Of a stretch of DNA of 64,000 bases, positions 35,306 to 44,006 are shown piece by piece; the first letter of the stretch is position 1; every line of letters begins with the position of its first letter. Source of the stretch: B46-G9 sp964581175 (GTDB taxonomy: Bacteria > Desulfobacterota > DSM-4660 > Desulfatiglandales > Desulfatiglandaceae); contig CAZONI010000008.1 of NCBI GenBank assembly GCA_964581175.1, forward strand, positions 25,730-89,729, read 5' to 3'. The notes beneath the pieces are model-generated. The model searched no databases, had not been told where the DNA came from, and saw only the letters and a list, made by a program, of their open reading frames with translations. The position numbers and the translations under genes were made by a program.

Positions 35306-36088
35306 ATGTGGGAAAAGGAATTACAACTTGCATCCGCCGCAGCCCGGGAAGCTGGAAAAATCCTGAAAAAACGTTTCGGTGGGGCAATGAACGTCAGGAA
35401 GAAAGGGGCTATCGACCTCGTTACGGACGCGGATCTCCAGGCGGAAAAAGCCATCATCCAATTGATCAGGGCCCACTTTCCCTCCGATCAGATCCTCGCG
35501 GAAGAATCCGGCAGTCAGGGAAAATCTCCTGACCGGACCTGGCTCATCGACCCATTGGACGGGACCACCAATTTCGCGCACGGATTCCCCTTTTTCGCCG
35601 TCTCCATCGCCCTCGAAATAGCGGGAGAGATAGCCCTCGGCATCGTTTACAACCCTCATCTTGAAGAATATTTTGAAGCGATAAGAGGCGCCGGAGCTTT
35701 ATTGAACGGTCGTCCTATCACGGTCTCAAACACCACGGAAATCGGTGAATCCCTCCTGGCCACAGGGTTCCCCTACGATATCCAGGACAATGAGGGAGGC
35801 GTCCTGGAACTGTTCGGCCGCGTGATCAGGAAGGCGCAAGGAGTGCGAAGGCCCGGATCGGCGGCACTGGATCTGTGTTACGTGGCGTGCGGCAGGCTTG
35901 ACGGATTTTGGGAGAAGGGCCTGAACCCCTGGGATACAGCCGCAGGATCAATTATTGTAAGAGAGGCGGGGGGCATGCTGGCCACGTACAGCGGAACCGA
36001 TTACACCCCTTACGAAAAAACCGTCGTGGCAGCCAATCCCGGCCTGCTGGAAGAAATGCTTCGCGTGATCAACAGGAAGACGATCTAG
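35306..36088 (+). CDS. suhB: Inositol-1-monophosphatase family protein
   Basis: 260 residues with the Mg-dependent phosphatase signature: EESG (metal Glu), WLIDPLDGTTNFAHGFPFFAVSIAL (metal Asp pair) and NPWDTAAGSIIVREAGG (the second motif). It hydrolyses inositol or related sugar monophosphates, and the SuhB group also helps rRNA transcription. Start ATG 35306 behind GAGGGACC. It stands alone. Confidence 0.9.
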   Translation: MWEKELQLASAAAREAGKILKKRFGGAMNVRKKGAIDLVTDADLQAEKAIIQLIRAHFPSDQILAEESGSQGKSPDRTWLIDPLDGTTNFAHGFPFFAVSIALEIAGEIALGIVYNPHLEEYFEAIRGAGALLNGRPITVSNTTEIGESLLATGFPYDIQDNEGGVLELFGRVIRKAQGVRRPGSAALDLCYVACGRLDGFWEKGLNPWDTAAGSIIVREAGGMLATYSGTDYTPYEKTVVAANPGLLEEMLRVINRKTI

Positions 36089-36140
36089 TCTGGACTGGAG
36101 ACTCGCTCGTCCCCACAATGTATCTGTGCATGGGCACGGT

Positions 36141-36458
36141 CTAGTCTCCGTCCAAAGCATGGGCAGCCAGGATACCCTGCACTGTTTCCTGGTCCAACCC
36201 CTCGATCCGAACAGTCTTGAGCTTTGACCTCTCTCCGGAAACGATGTCCACCCTGCCCTTTGCGATATCAAGGCATTTGGCAAGGTATTCCCTGACCGCC
36301 TTGTTTGCCTTTCCTTCCACCGGGGCAGACGTTATCTTTACCTTCCACACCCCTTTGTCACTTTTTACAACCTGATTTCTGGAGGAACACGGCAGCACCT
36401 TTACAGAAATTAGGGCGGCCTTCCGGTTCTGCTCGTCCACGTTCGGCTCCTGACGCAA
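36141..36458 (-). CDS. DUF167 (YggU) family protein
   Basis: 105 residues: VKVLPCSSRNQVV, VWKVKITSAPVEGKANKAVREYLAKCLDI and VDIVSGERSKLKTVRI are the DUF167 pattern. It lies directly after the YggT gene, an arrangement seen in many proteobacteria (yggT-yggU). Function unknown. Confidence 0.88.
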   Translation of the reverse strand: MRQEPNVDEQNRKAALISVKVLPCSSRNQVVKSDKGVWKVKITSAPVEGKANKAVREYLAKCLDIAKGRVDIVSGERSKLKTVRIEGLDQETVQGILAAHALDGD

Positions 36459-36761
36459 TCAGCCGGCCATCCTGGCGGCAAATTGATAGAGCGTTTGAAC
36501 GAGAAAAGACTGCACAAAAATGATGCCTAAGATCACAATAATGGGAGAAAAATCTATGCCTCCAAGGCTCAGCGGGAGGCGTCTGCGAATGGGATAAAGC
36601 ACCGGCTCGGTAATACTGTTCAGGATTCGTACAATAGTATTGTAGGGATCCGGATTCACCCAGGAGATAACGGCCCTCGCGATGATAATCCACATGTACA
36701 GACTCAAACCAATATCGAGGATCTTTGCCACTGCAATAAGCAAATTTGATAGCACGAACAT
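36459..36761 (-). CDS. YggT family membrane protein
   Basis: 100 residues with membrane segments at about 5-30 and 68-92 and the family core IIARAVISWVNPDPYNTIVRILNSITEPVLYPIRRRLP. YggT proteins are linked to osmotic or ion homeostasis and cell-division-related envelope functions. Abuts the DUF167 gene. Confidence 0.9.
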   Translation of the reverse strand: MFVLSNLLIAVAKILDIGLSLYMWIIIARAVISWVNPDPYNTIVRILNSITEPVLYPIRRRLPLSLGGIDFSPIIVILGIIFVQSFLVQTLYQFAARMAG

Positions 36762-36833
36762 GGTACCTCCAATAACGGCCTAAGGCGCAGGGCGGTGTGA
36801 AATCTCGACCTTGACAAAATCTGAAACCGTATG

Positions 36834-36866
36834 CCTTACGCCTTACGCCCTATGCCTTACGTCTCT
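36834..36866. repeat. Inverted flank repeat, rnpB 3' side
   Basis: CCTTACGCCCTATGCCTTACG with a further CCTTACG unit. Its reverse complement recurs on the 5' side of rnpB (37434-37467), so the two copies could extend helix P1 of the RNA if both are transcribed. Confidence 0.6.
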
Positions 36867-36870
36867 AAAA

Positions 36871-37429
36871 ATGTATGTCGGAGCAGGCCGTAAGCCGGGT
36901 TCTGTCCCCCGGAGCGGTCGCCCGCTGCGGGGTGGTGACCATTCATCTAGTCTCGCTGTTACCAACGGGATCAAGCAACCTACCCGGGAGCTCGGACGGA
37001 CCATCCTCGGACGCTCCCCTATTTGGTCTTGCTCCAGGCGGGGTTTACCAAGCATCTGCTGTCGCCAGCAGGTCTGGTGAGCTCTTACCTCACCCTTTCA
37101 CCCTTACCGGACACTCAACTCTCAGCAAGATCCAGCCTCAATCTCCGGGATTCCGGGAGCATGGCAATCCCTGGATGCAGGCTGGATCTTGCTGAGAGTT
37201 GAGTGTCCGGCGGTCTCCTTTCTGTGGCACTTTCCTTCCCGTCGCCGGGACTGGGTGTTACCCAGCACCTTGTCCTACGGAGCCCGGACTTTCCTCCCCC
37301 CGGCACTCAATCTCTAAGAAAGGCCCGGCCTTCGCCGGTCTTTCTTCATCCGCGCTTACCTGATAAAAGCACGTCCTTACCAGAGATTGAGTGCCGGGCG
37401 GCGGCCACCTGTCCTACTCCGACATACAT
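36871..37429 (-). ncRNA. rnpB: RNase P RNA (class A) with two enlarged hairpins
   Basis: The reverse complement carries the universal RNase P elements: GAGGAAAGTCCGGGCTCC near the 5' part, GGGTAAGGGTGAAAGG... and GGTAAACCCC in the middle, AGATGAATGGTCACC and ACAGAACCCGGCTTACGG at the 3' end. Helix P1 is formed by the ends (ATGTATGTCGGAG with CTCCGACATACAT). It is about 559 bases against roughly 380 in Escherichia coli. The extra length lies in two hairpins: perfect 16-base arms at 37300-37315/37382-37397 and perfect 32-base arms at 37107-37138/37179-37210, at what should be P3 and P12. The RNA cleaves tRNA 5' leaders. Confidence 0.95.
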
Positions 37430-37433
37430 TCTT

Positions 37434-37467
37434 AGAGGCGTAAGGCATAGGGCGTAAGACATAAGAC
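37434..37467. repeat. Inverted flank repeat, rnpB 5' side
   Basis: AGGCGTAAGGCATAGGGCGT followed by AAGACATAAGAC, the inverted partner of 36834-36866. The same unit occurs between bamE and bamF. Confidence 0.6.
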
Positions 37468-37487
37468 AAAAGTGCAAAGCGGCAAAC

Positions 37488-38213
37488 CTATTCTTCCTTG
37501 CCTGCCTTTTGAAACCGCTCGTTATCCCCCCAATAAATAATCCGGTGACAATAAGGACAGTCCAGCATGCTCTCGCCTCTCAACAGCTCATTGTATTTCT
37601 GAGGCGGTATTTCCATATGGCATACCTGGCAGACCCCGTTGAGGACGGGGCTCAAGGCCACACCGGACCTTCGTTCCCGGATGAAATCGTATCTTTTCAG
37701 CAGTTCACCACTCACCTTCATGCAAAACTGTCCCCTCTTCATGCCGAGAGTCTTCAATGTCTTATCCATGGAACCCATTTCCTGGAGGATATCTTCCTTT
37801 TCCTCCATGACTTCCTGTCGAACGCGATCTCTTTCCTCTTTTTTTGCCAGACACTGTGCGGAGAGGGAATCCACCTGCTCCATGAATTCAATCGCGTTGT
37901 CCTCAAGCTTCGATTTTTCACGAGTTAAATCATCTATTTCTTTTAAGGCAGCTTTATACTCCCTATTTGATTTTATGTTCGAGAGTTTTGTATTTGCCTT
38001 TCCGATTTGGCTCTCTGCCATCTCAATATCCTTTTCCAACCCTCTTCTCTTGAGCTTCACTTCTTCCAGTTGCTTTTCGGCCGCTTCCCATTCACCGTCT
38101 ATCTCCGCGAGCTTGTCTTCGATCTCCTTTATCCTCAAGGGTGCTTCTGCAATCCTGCGTTCAAGGTCTCCGATCTCGGTATCACATGACTGAAGATCAA
38201 TGAGCATTTTCAT
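37488..38213 (-). CDS. Coiled-coil protein with C4 zinc ribbon (CdsZ/DUF164-like)
   Basis: 241 residues: a long antiparallel coiled coil (about 1-170, rich in Glu/Lys/Leu heptads) and a C-terminal zinc ribbon CQVCHMEIPP...LDCPYCHRIIYW. The family is widespread; a nucleic-acid-binding or ribosome-related role has been proposed. ATG 38213 is preferred to TTG 38225 because GGAAGAG precedes it. It lies downstream of the Nif3-like gene on the same strand, a conserved pairing in deltaproteobacteria. Confidence 0.82.
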   Translation of the reverse strand: MKMLIDLQSCDTEIGDLERRIAEAPLRIKEIEDKLAEIDGEWEAAEKQLEEVKLKRRGLEKDIEMAESQIGKANTKLSNIKSNREYKAALKEIDDLTREKSKLEDNAIEFMEQVDSLSAQCLAKKEERDRVRQEVMEEKEDILQEMGSMDKTLKTLGMKRGQFCMKVSGELLKRYDFIRERRSGVALSPVLNGVCQVCHMEIPPQKYNELLRGESMLDCPYCHRIIYWGDNERFQKAGKEE

Positions 38214-38360
38214 GTTCTCTTCCAATGTTCCCCCCTCATATCGTCTTGATCAATCTCGACCAGCCATTTAGTGCCCATCCATATCGATATGATCATACTC
38301 CAGGCACAGGCGAGTTTCCATTCTATTCGTTCGACCGCGCGGTGTCGTCTCCATTCTTCT

Positions 38361-39173
38361 CTATACCCAATACAAAGGATCGACTTCGTCTTCCAGAAAA
38401 ACAACGTCAACGTCCCAATTTTTTTCTTTTATGGTCTCCTGAAAGACCGTGGTGAATTTCTTCATCCCGAGCTGTTCCGTCAAGAAATGGCCGCCGTCAA
38501 TCACGGCAAGGCCAAGCGTTTTGGCCTCGAGTGCGTTATGATGCCCCACGTCTCCGGTCAGCAGGAGATCGGCGCCCTTGTCGAAGGCATTCCGGATCAG
38601 GCTGCCGCCGGCGCCTCCGACTACGGCCACCCGCCGAATCTCCTTGTCTCGATCACCCGTGAGCCGGAGTCGATCGGTCCCCAGAATCGTTTTTGCCTTT
38701 TGTACAAAGGAAGAAAGGGGAACTCCTTCAGTCAAGGACCCGATTCTTCCAAGGCCCCACCCTTCTTTTGGATCTATTTCGTTCAAAACCCGCACTTCCT
38801 GTAGTTCCAACTGATCGGCCAGCATCTGATTGATTCCCATTCGGGCCATATCCAGGTTCGTGTGAACTGCAACAATGGAAATGTCCGCTTTCACCGCTTC
38901 GAAAACAACGTTGGCTGGATATACCCGGATATCAAGACTCGTGAGAGGTTTGAAAATGAGGGGATGATGGGTGAGTAAGAGTTGCCCTGCCCGTCTCGCG
39001 CAACCCCTGAGAGAGTCCACTGAAGGATCGAGTGCTACGCATATCCTCGTGATTAGCTGCGAAAGATCTCCCACCTGAAGACCTGAATTGTCCCATGACT
39101 CGGCGAGGTCAAAAGGCGCAAGTTGATCCAGCAGGTCCAAGAGATCATGCACCGTGGGCGCCATTGTGGCCAT
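38361..39173 (-). CDS. Nif3-like dinuclear metal centre protein (YqfO/YbgI family)
   Basis: 270 residues. The metal-binding residues are in LTHHPLIFK (two His) and AVHTNLD (His, Asp); the C-terminal DVGHHNAL and DGGHFLTEQ supply the rest. LAESWDNSGLQVG is the N-terminal signature. It is related to GTP cyclohydrolase I type 2 in annotation, though the true activity is unsettled. ATG 39173 was chosen over 39194; a third start at 39164 is possible. Confidence 0.88.
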   Translation of the reverse strand: MATMAPTVHDLLDLLDQLAPFDLAESWDNSGLQVGDLSQLITRICVALDPSVDSLRGCARRAGQLLLTHHPLIFKPLTSLDIRVYPANVVFEAVKADISIVAVHTNLDMARMGINQMLADQLELQEVRVLNEIDPKEGWGLGRIGSLTEGVPLSSFVQKAKTILGTDRLRLTGDRDKEIRRVAVVGGAGGSLIRNAFDKGADLLLTGDVGHHNALEAKTLGLAVIDGGHFLTEQLGMKKFTTVFQETIKEKNWDVDVVFLEDEVDPLYWV

Positions 39174-39298
39174 TTCAAAAAAAACCCTCAACAAAATTCA
39201 AAGGGCGCACCATCACCGAATGCGCCCTCCCGGAGTGGAAACCGTCTGCTTCCACCATAGTTCTTCTTCGATACCAGGCATCCAAAGCCATGAAAGGG

Positions 39299-39374
39299 TG
39301 GTGGGCCCACCTGGATTCGAACCAGGGACCTACCGGTTATGAGCCGGTGGCTCTTCCAGCTGAGCTATAGGCCC
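39299..39374 (-). tRNA. tRNA with CAT anticodon (elongator Met or lysidine Ile2)
   Basis: The 76-base reverse complement starts GGGCCTATAGCTCAGC, has the anticodon stem CCGGC/GCCGG-type with loop CTCATAA (CAT at 34-36), T arm GGTTCGAATCC and an encoded CCA. The acceptor stem is GGGCCTA/TGGGCCC. Whether it is charged with Met or, after lysidine modification, Ile cannot be decided with certainty by eye. Confidence 0.92.
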
Positions 39375-39504
39375 TTTCCTTAGTCATTTTATGAGTAGGA
39401 TGCTCATTGGGCATTCATTTGTCAAGCGAATTTCTCGCTGCCCAGGCACAAGACGCTGCGGGAAACCAGGCCCAAATGAACTCCAGGCTGTGAATCGCAA
39501 TAAG

Positions 39505-41274
39505 TCAGTTTTCAATAAAACTCTTGAGCTTCTTGCTCCTGCTGGGATGTCTCAATTTCCGCAGGGCCTTGGCCTCAATCTGCCGAATACGCTCCCTGGT
39601 CACATCAAAGTCCCTTCCAACCTCTTCGAGTGTGTGATCGGCCTTTTCACCTATACCAAAACGCATCCTCAAGACCTTTTCTTCTCTCGGCGTCAGCGTT
39701 GTCAAGACCTTTCTCGTCCGCTCAGAGAGGTTAAACCCGATTACCGCATCTGCCGGAGACAGGACCTTTTTGTCCTCGATAAAGTCACCCAAATGACTGT
39801 CTTCCTCCTCTCCGATCGGAGTCTCCAGGGAGATGGGTTCCTTTGCTATTTTGAGGACCTTTCGTACCTTTTCCAGGGGAAATTCCATCTTCTCAGCGAT
39901 TTCCTCCGGGGTGGGCTCGCGGCCGTGCTCCTGGACCAGATACCGGGACGTGCGGATAAGCTTATTGATGGTTTCAATCATGTGAACCGGTATGCGGATC
40001 GTTCTTGCCTGATCCGCAATCGCCCTCGTGATCGCCTGCCTGATCCACCAGGTTGCGTAGGTGCTGAATTTGTACCCCCGCTGGTACTCAAACTTATCCA
40101 CCGCCTTCATGAGGCCGATATTTCCTTCCTGGATAAGGTCGAGAAACTGCAGGCCCCTGTTCGTGTACTTTTTTGCTATACTTACCACGAGACGTAAATT
40201 AGCCTCAATAAGTTCACTCTTGGCTCGTTTTGCTTTATTGAGGCTCCTTTCAACTCTCTCCAGAGTCTTTCTCAATTCCCTCACGGTCAGGTCCGTACGT
40301 TGTCTGGTGTCCTTAAGGACCTTCTGGGCCTCTTCTATTTTTGTCTTCATATTCAGAAGAGTGAGCTTGGTCAGATCAAGAGGAGGCACTGTGTCATGAT
40401 CGTCCGCGTCTCTCGGGATCTTACTGAAGCATTTCTTCAAATACGAAACCGACTTTCCCCCTGCCTGCAACATGCATTCGGTCAGCCATTTTTCCCTCTC
40501 CTCGACCAGGGATACGGTGTTTCTCAACTCGCTCACCATATTGTCGAGCTGGCGTTTCTCGAGCCGGAAAGAATCCACAAGTCCTGAAATACGGCGTTTA
40601 TTCTCTTTGATTTCAGATTTGAGCACCTCTTTTCGCGCCGCCGGGCAGCGACTCCTTAGCTTCTCTTTCCGTGCCTCCAGATTCTTCTGATACAGGACCT
40701 CAATTTCATCTATCACACTGAGCAGCAAGTCCTTTCTCTCTCCGACCTGAGTATAGCTCTCTTCCTCATCCAGGTCGTTGATAACGTCTTTCAGCTTTAC
40801 CTGGTTCTCCCGGAGTTTTTTGCCCAACTCGATAACATATTCCACTCCCACCGAGCAGTCCAACAATTGCTGAAGAGCCTCTTTTTCGCCGGCTTCGATC
40901 CGCTTCGCAATCTCCACCTCGCCCTCTCGCGTAAGGAGTGAAATACACCCCATTTCCTTCAGGTACATCTTCACCGGATCAGAGACGCGTGAAGAAGCAT
41001 CGGCAATGTCGGCTCGGAAACTCTCCCTTTCCTCAAGTTTCAACTGCTGCCTTTTCTGTATCCTCTTAGACTTCTCAATTTGTTCCTTTGAAGCCTCATC
41101 AATGACCATGATGTCCAATTCCTCGAACATCATCATCAAGTCGTCAATTTCCTCTTCAGAGGACGCAATTTCCTGCGGCAGATCATCATTCAGTTCTTCA
41201 TACGTAATATACCCTTTGTCTTTCCCGATATCGATAAGACGTTTCAAACTCACTATATGGGTTCTTTTGTTCAT
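39505..41274 (-). CDS. rpoD: RNA polymerase sigma factor RpoD (sigma70)
   Basis: 589 residues with region 1.1 at the N-terminus, region 1.2 (DPVKMYLKEMG), a long non-conserved region, and region 2 (LRLVVSIAKKYTNRGLQFLDLIQEGNIGLMKAVDKF with YKFSTYATWWIRQAITRA). Region 3 follows, then region 4 with the helix-turn-helix DVTRERIRQIEAKALRKLR. GAGGAGGTTT precedes the ATG. It follows dnaG as in the common dnaG-rpoD macromolecular synthesis operon; rpsU is absent here. Confidence 0.97.
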   Translation of the reverse strand: MNKRTHIVSLKRLIDIGKDKGYITYEELNDDLPQEIASSEEEIDDLMMMFEELDIMVIDEASKEQIEKSKRIQKRQQLKLEERESFRADIADASSRVSDPVKMYLKEMGCISLLTREGEVEIAKRIEAGEKEALQQLLDCSVGVEYVIELGKKLRENQVKLKDVINDLDEEESYTQVGERKDLLLSVIDEIEVLYQKNLEARKEKLRSRCPAARKEVLKSEIKENKRRISGLVDSFRLEKRQLDNMVSELRNTVSLVEEREKWLTECMLQAGGKSVSYLKKCFSKIPRDADDHDTVPPLDLTKLTLLNMKTKIEEAQKVLKDTRQRTDLTVRELRKTLERVERSLNKAKRAKSELIEANLRLVVSIAKKYTNRGLQFLDLIQEGNIGLMKAVDKFEYQRGYKFSTYATWWIRQAITRAIADQARTIRIPVHMIETINKLIRTSRYLVQEHGREPTPEEIAEKMEFPLEKVRKVLKIAKEPISLETPIGEEEDSHLGDFIEDKKVLSPADAVIGFNLSERTRKVLTTLTPREEKVLRMRFGIGEKADHTLEEVGRDFDVTRERIRQIEAKALRKLRHPSRSKKLKSFIEN

Positions 41275-41326
41275 ACAGAAACCTCCTCATCCCACCGTAC
41301 CCGGTAGATTGCAGACACGCGGGCAA

Positions 41327-43090
41327 CTAGTGTCTTATACTTTGTCCTATTCCTTCGGCCTTTTGTTTCAAAAGCCTGTTGATACCCTCGAGATCTCTCT
41401 GCTCCCTCGCCTTCCGGAGGGATCTCGTAAATTCGATTTGCCGGATCTTTTTTTCTAACTCCGCGATTGCCAAATCAACAGTCTGGTCCGAATAAAAAGA
41501 AGGCAAAAGCAGACCCTCCCTCAGTTGTTCACGAGCCTTCTCCGATTCGAGACTGTTGACCAGGCTCTCGATTGAAAACGTGCCTCCCGCCTCGTACTTC
41601 TGAAAAAAGGCGTTCCCGATTTCTATGATCGAGGCATCTGAGAGCAATAACTGCCATGGAGAATTCCTGAGTTCCTGCGCTGCGTCGGGATAATGAATCA
41701 GGAGATTCAAGAAATGAAGGTCGCGACTGAACCGCTTTTCTGCGGCTCCTCTTGCCAGCTTGTCCGACAGGTCGTGCCTTTCAACATCACCGGAGACGCC
41801 TCTCCTGAGATTCCTCAGTTCAGACCAGAGGACATCCTCTTTGATACCGACCCTCTCCGAGAGCTGCCGCACATATAACGATTGCTGCGGAATATGGCGA
41901 AGTTCGGTCAAAACGGACAACACCTCTTTGATCGCCGCAGTCTTTGCCTCTATACTCCCGTCTATCCCGGAAAGGCTCATCTCCATATGGAAGTCAAACA
42001 GAGAGCCTGCACTCCGGATCAGGTTTCTCAGGGAAGAAGCACCCTGTTCATTCACGAAGCTGTCGGGATCATGGCCGCCAGGGAGAACAACAGCCTTCCC
42101 CTTGAGGCCTCCATTGATGAACAGGGGAAGGCTCTTCAGTGCCGCCTTTTTTCCCGCCTCATCCGAATCGAATATGAGGATAAGCTCAGGAGCATAGCCT
42201 TTAAGCCGCCGCACGTGCACATCCGTAAGGGCAGTCCCCAAGGTAGCTACCGACTCTGTGATCCCATGATCATGCAGTGCAAGCACGTCCATGTACCCCT
42301 CAACAACGACGGCTCTCCTTTCTTTTCTTATGACATCCAGAGCGCCGGGCAAGCCGTACAGGAGCGAACCTTTATGGAAGACAGGCGTCTCGGGGGTATT
42401 CAGGTATTTTGGAAGGGAGGTATCCAGAACCCTGCCCCCGAATCCCACGACACGGCCCCGCAGATTCACAATGGGAAAGACTACCCTTTTGCGAAACCTG
42501 TCATAGTACCCTCCACTCTTTCTCTCAGCCAGCAACCCGGCGGCCGCAGCAATTTTCAGCTTTCCGGCGCCTTTTCCGAAGAACCCGACGAGACTATCCC
42601 ATGCATCGGGCGCGTAACCCAATCTGAAGTCTTCAATGATACTCTTGGAAAGAGATCTTCCGGCAAGGTATCTGCGCGCCGGCTCCCCTTCCGCTTGATC
42701 CATGAGAATTTTGTGAAAAAATCGACAGGCATTCTCATTCACTTCGAAAAGCGCTTCCCGGTATTCCGCCAGCTTCCTTTCTTCGGATGAACTCGCGCTC
42801 TCTGATAAAGGAACATTATATCGTTCGGCCAGTTCCTTTACTGTTTCAGGGAAGGTGGTTCCATGGTATTCCATCCAGAAAGCGAATAGATCGCCCCCCT
42901 TCTTGCACCCAAAACAGTGGAACATCTGCTTTGCCGGACTGACAGTGAAGGAAGGTTCTTTTTCCGTGTGAAACGGGCACAACCCAACATAGTTTTGGCC
43001 GGCCTTTCTGAGCTGTACAACCTGACCTATGACTTCAACTATGTCCGCTATGGACTTTATCGTTTCCTTGGCAGTTGCGTAAGAACTCAC
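41327..43090 (-). CDS. dnaG: DNA primase DnaG
   Basis: 587 residues. The N-terminal zinc finger is CPFHTEKEPSF...FHCFGCKKGGD. The TOPRIM core shows AVVVEGYMDVLALH and LIFDSDEAGKKAA, the central domain LRGRVVGFGGRVL, and the C-terminal part would bind DnaB. A frame to 43132 (TTG) exists, but GTG 43090 behind AAGAGG gives the family start and length. Upstream of rpoD. Confidence 0.95.
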   Translation of the reverse strand: MSSYATAKETIKSIADIVEVIGQVVQLRKAGQNYVGLCPFHTEKEPSFTVSPAKQMFHCFGCKKGGDLFAFWMEYHGTTFPETVKELAERYNVPLSESASSSEERKLAEYREALFEVNENACRFFHKILMDQAEGEPARRYLAGRSLSKSIIEDFRLGYAPDAWDSLVGFFGKGAGKLKIAAAAGLLAERKSGGYYDRFRKRVVFPIVNLRGRVVGFGGRVLDTSLPKYLNTPETPVFHKGSLLYGLPGALDVIRKERRAVVVEGYMDVLALHDHGITESVATLGTALTDVHVRRLKGYAPELILIFDSDEAGKKAALKSLPLFINGGLKGKAVVLPGGHDPDSFVNEQGASSLRNLIRSAGSLFDFHMEMSLSGIDGSIEAKTAAIKEVLSVLTELRHIPQQSLYVRQLSERVGIKEDVLWSELRNLRRGVSGDVERHDLSDKLARGAAEKRFSRDLHFLNLLIHYPDAAQELRNSPWQLLLSDASIIEIGNAFFQKYEAGGTFSIESLVNSLESEKAREQLREGLLLPSFYSDQTVDLAIAELEKKIRQIEFTRSLRKAREQRDLEGINRLLKQKAEGIGQSIRH

Positions 43091-43139
43091 CTGCAGCCTC
43101 TTAAGGAGAGGCCAAGCTTCACGCCTGACCAAAACTGAG

Positions 43140-43493
43140 TAGAAAGAGTGTCACGGGATTCCCGAAATTTTCTCTGATTGATGAGCACCATAAGACAAGA
43201 CGAAGAATTACCTTTGTTTGGTCAACCTGCAGACGCGAGCATTCCGGCCCTTTTCATCGTTCCGTGTCACGGATGACAGGAACGCCTGATTGCCTGAAAC
43301 GCATTCCATTTCTCAAATCAGTCGCAGACAGGATACTGTAGAAATCGATCTACGATTTTACCCAGGACAATAACCATAAATATGACCCAATGGAAATGAA
43401 AGTCTGAGAGAGAAGAAACTCGGAAGTACGCATTATTTCAAAAGATGAAAAGGGTGCAGTCGGAGAAGGCAGTCTTCCGAGATGCCTTCTTCA
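43140..43493. other. Intergenic region, no gene seen
   Basis: About 350 bases between dnaG and yqeY without a supportable reading frame or RNA. Promoter for dnaG-rpoD probably lies here. rpsU, often found here in other bacteria, is not present. Confidence 0.5.
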
Positions 43494-43940
43494 TCACCCA
43501 CCCAGCAGTTCCCTGGCGATCTTATTGGCCTGTTTCCCTTCACCCCGGCCGGCCATTTTGTCCATGGCCGCCTTCATAACCCTGCCGAGGTCTTTCACAC
43601 TGCTTGCTGAAAGATCCGAAATAACCTCCCTGATGATTCCTGCCATCTCGTCGCGAGTGAGTTGTTCGGGCAAATACTCCTGGAGCAACTCGGCTTCCGA
43701 TTCTTCCTTCAGGGCCAGGTCTTCCCTTCCGCCTGCCCTAAATTCGCTTGCAGCCTCTTTGCCTTTCCGCACGAGGGAAGATATGACTTTGTGGATTTCT
43801 TCATCCTCCAGTTCCCGCCCTATTTCAACCTGCTTGTTCTTTACGGATGACTTGAGCATCCTCAAGCAGGCCAGACGGAAAGAATCCCTTTTCTTCATGG
43901 CATCCTTGAGGTCATCGGCGATCTTTTGGTTCAGAGACAT
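43494..43940 (-). CDS. GatB/YqeY domain protein
   Basis: 148 residues: SLNQKIADDLKDAMKKRDSFRLACLRMLKSS at the start, EYLPEQLTRDEM in the middle and LGRVMKAAMDKMAGRGEGKQANKIARELL at the end, the YqeY pattern related to the tail domain of GatB. TAGGAGAAGT precedes the ATG. The role is unclear; it may assist tRNA-dependent amidation. Position before dnaG is conserved. Confidence 0.9.
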   Translation of the reverse strand: MSLNQKIADDLKDAMKKRDSFRLACLRMLKSSVKNKQVEIGRELEDEEIHKVISSLVRKGKEAASEFRAGGREDLALKEESEAELLQEYLPEQLTRDEMAGIIREVISDLSASSVKDLGRVMKAAMDKMAGRGEGKQANKIARELLGG

Positions 43941-44006
43941 ACTTCTCCTACAATAATATTCACAAACTTTTAGCTTACTTTTTTTTCTTTCTTTGTCAAG
44001 AAAATT

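Noticed and set aside
37107..37210. Intrinsic terminator or CRISPR-like repeat
   Set aside because: The stem lies inside the RNase P RNA at a variable helix and has no U tract or repeated spacer units.
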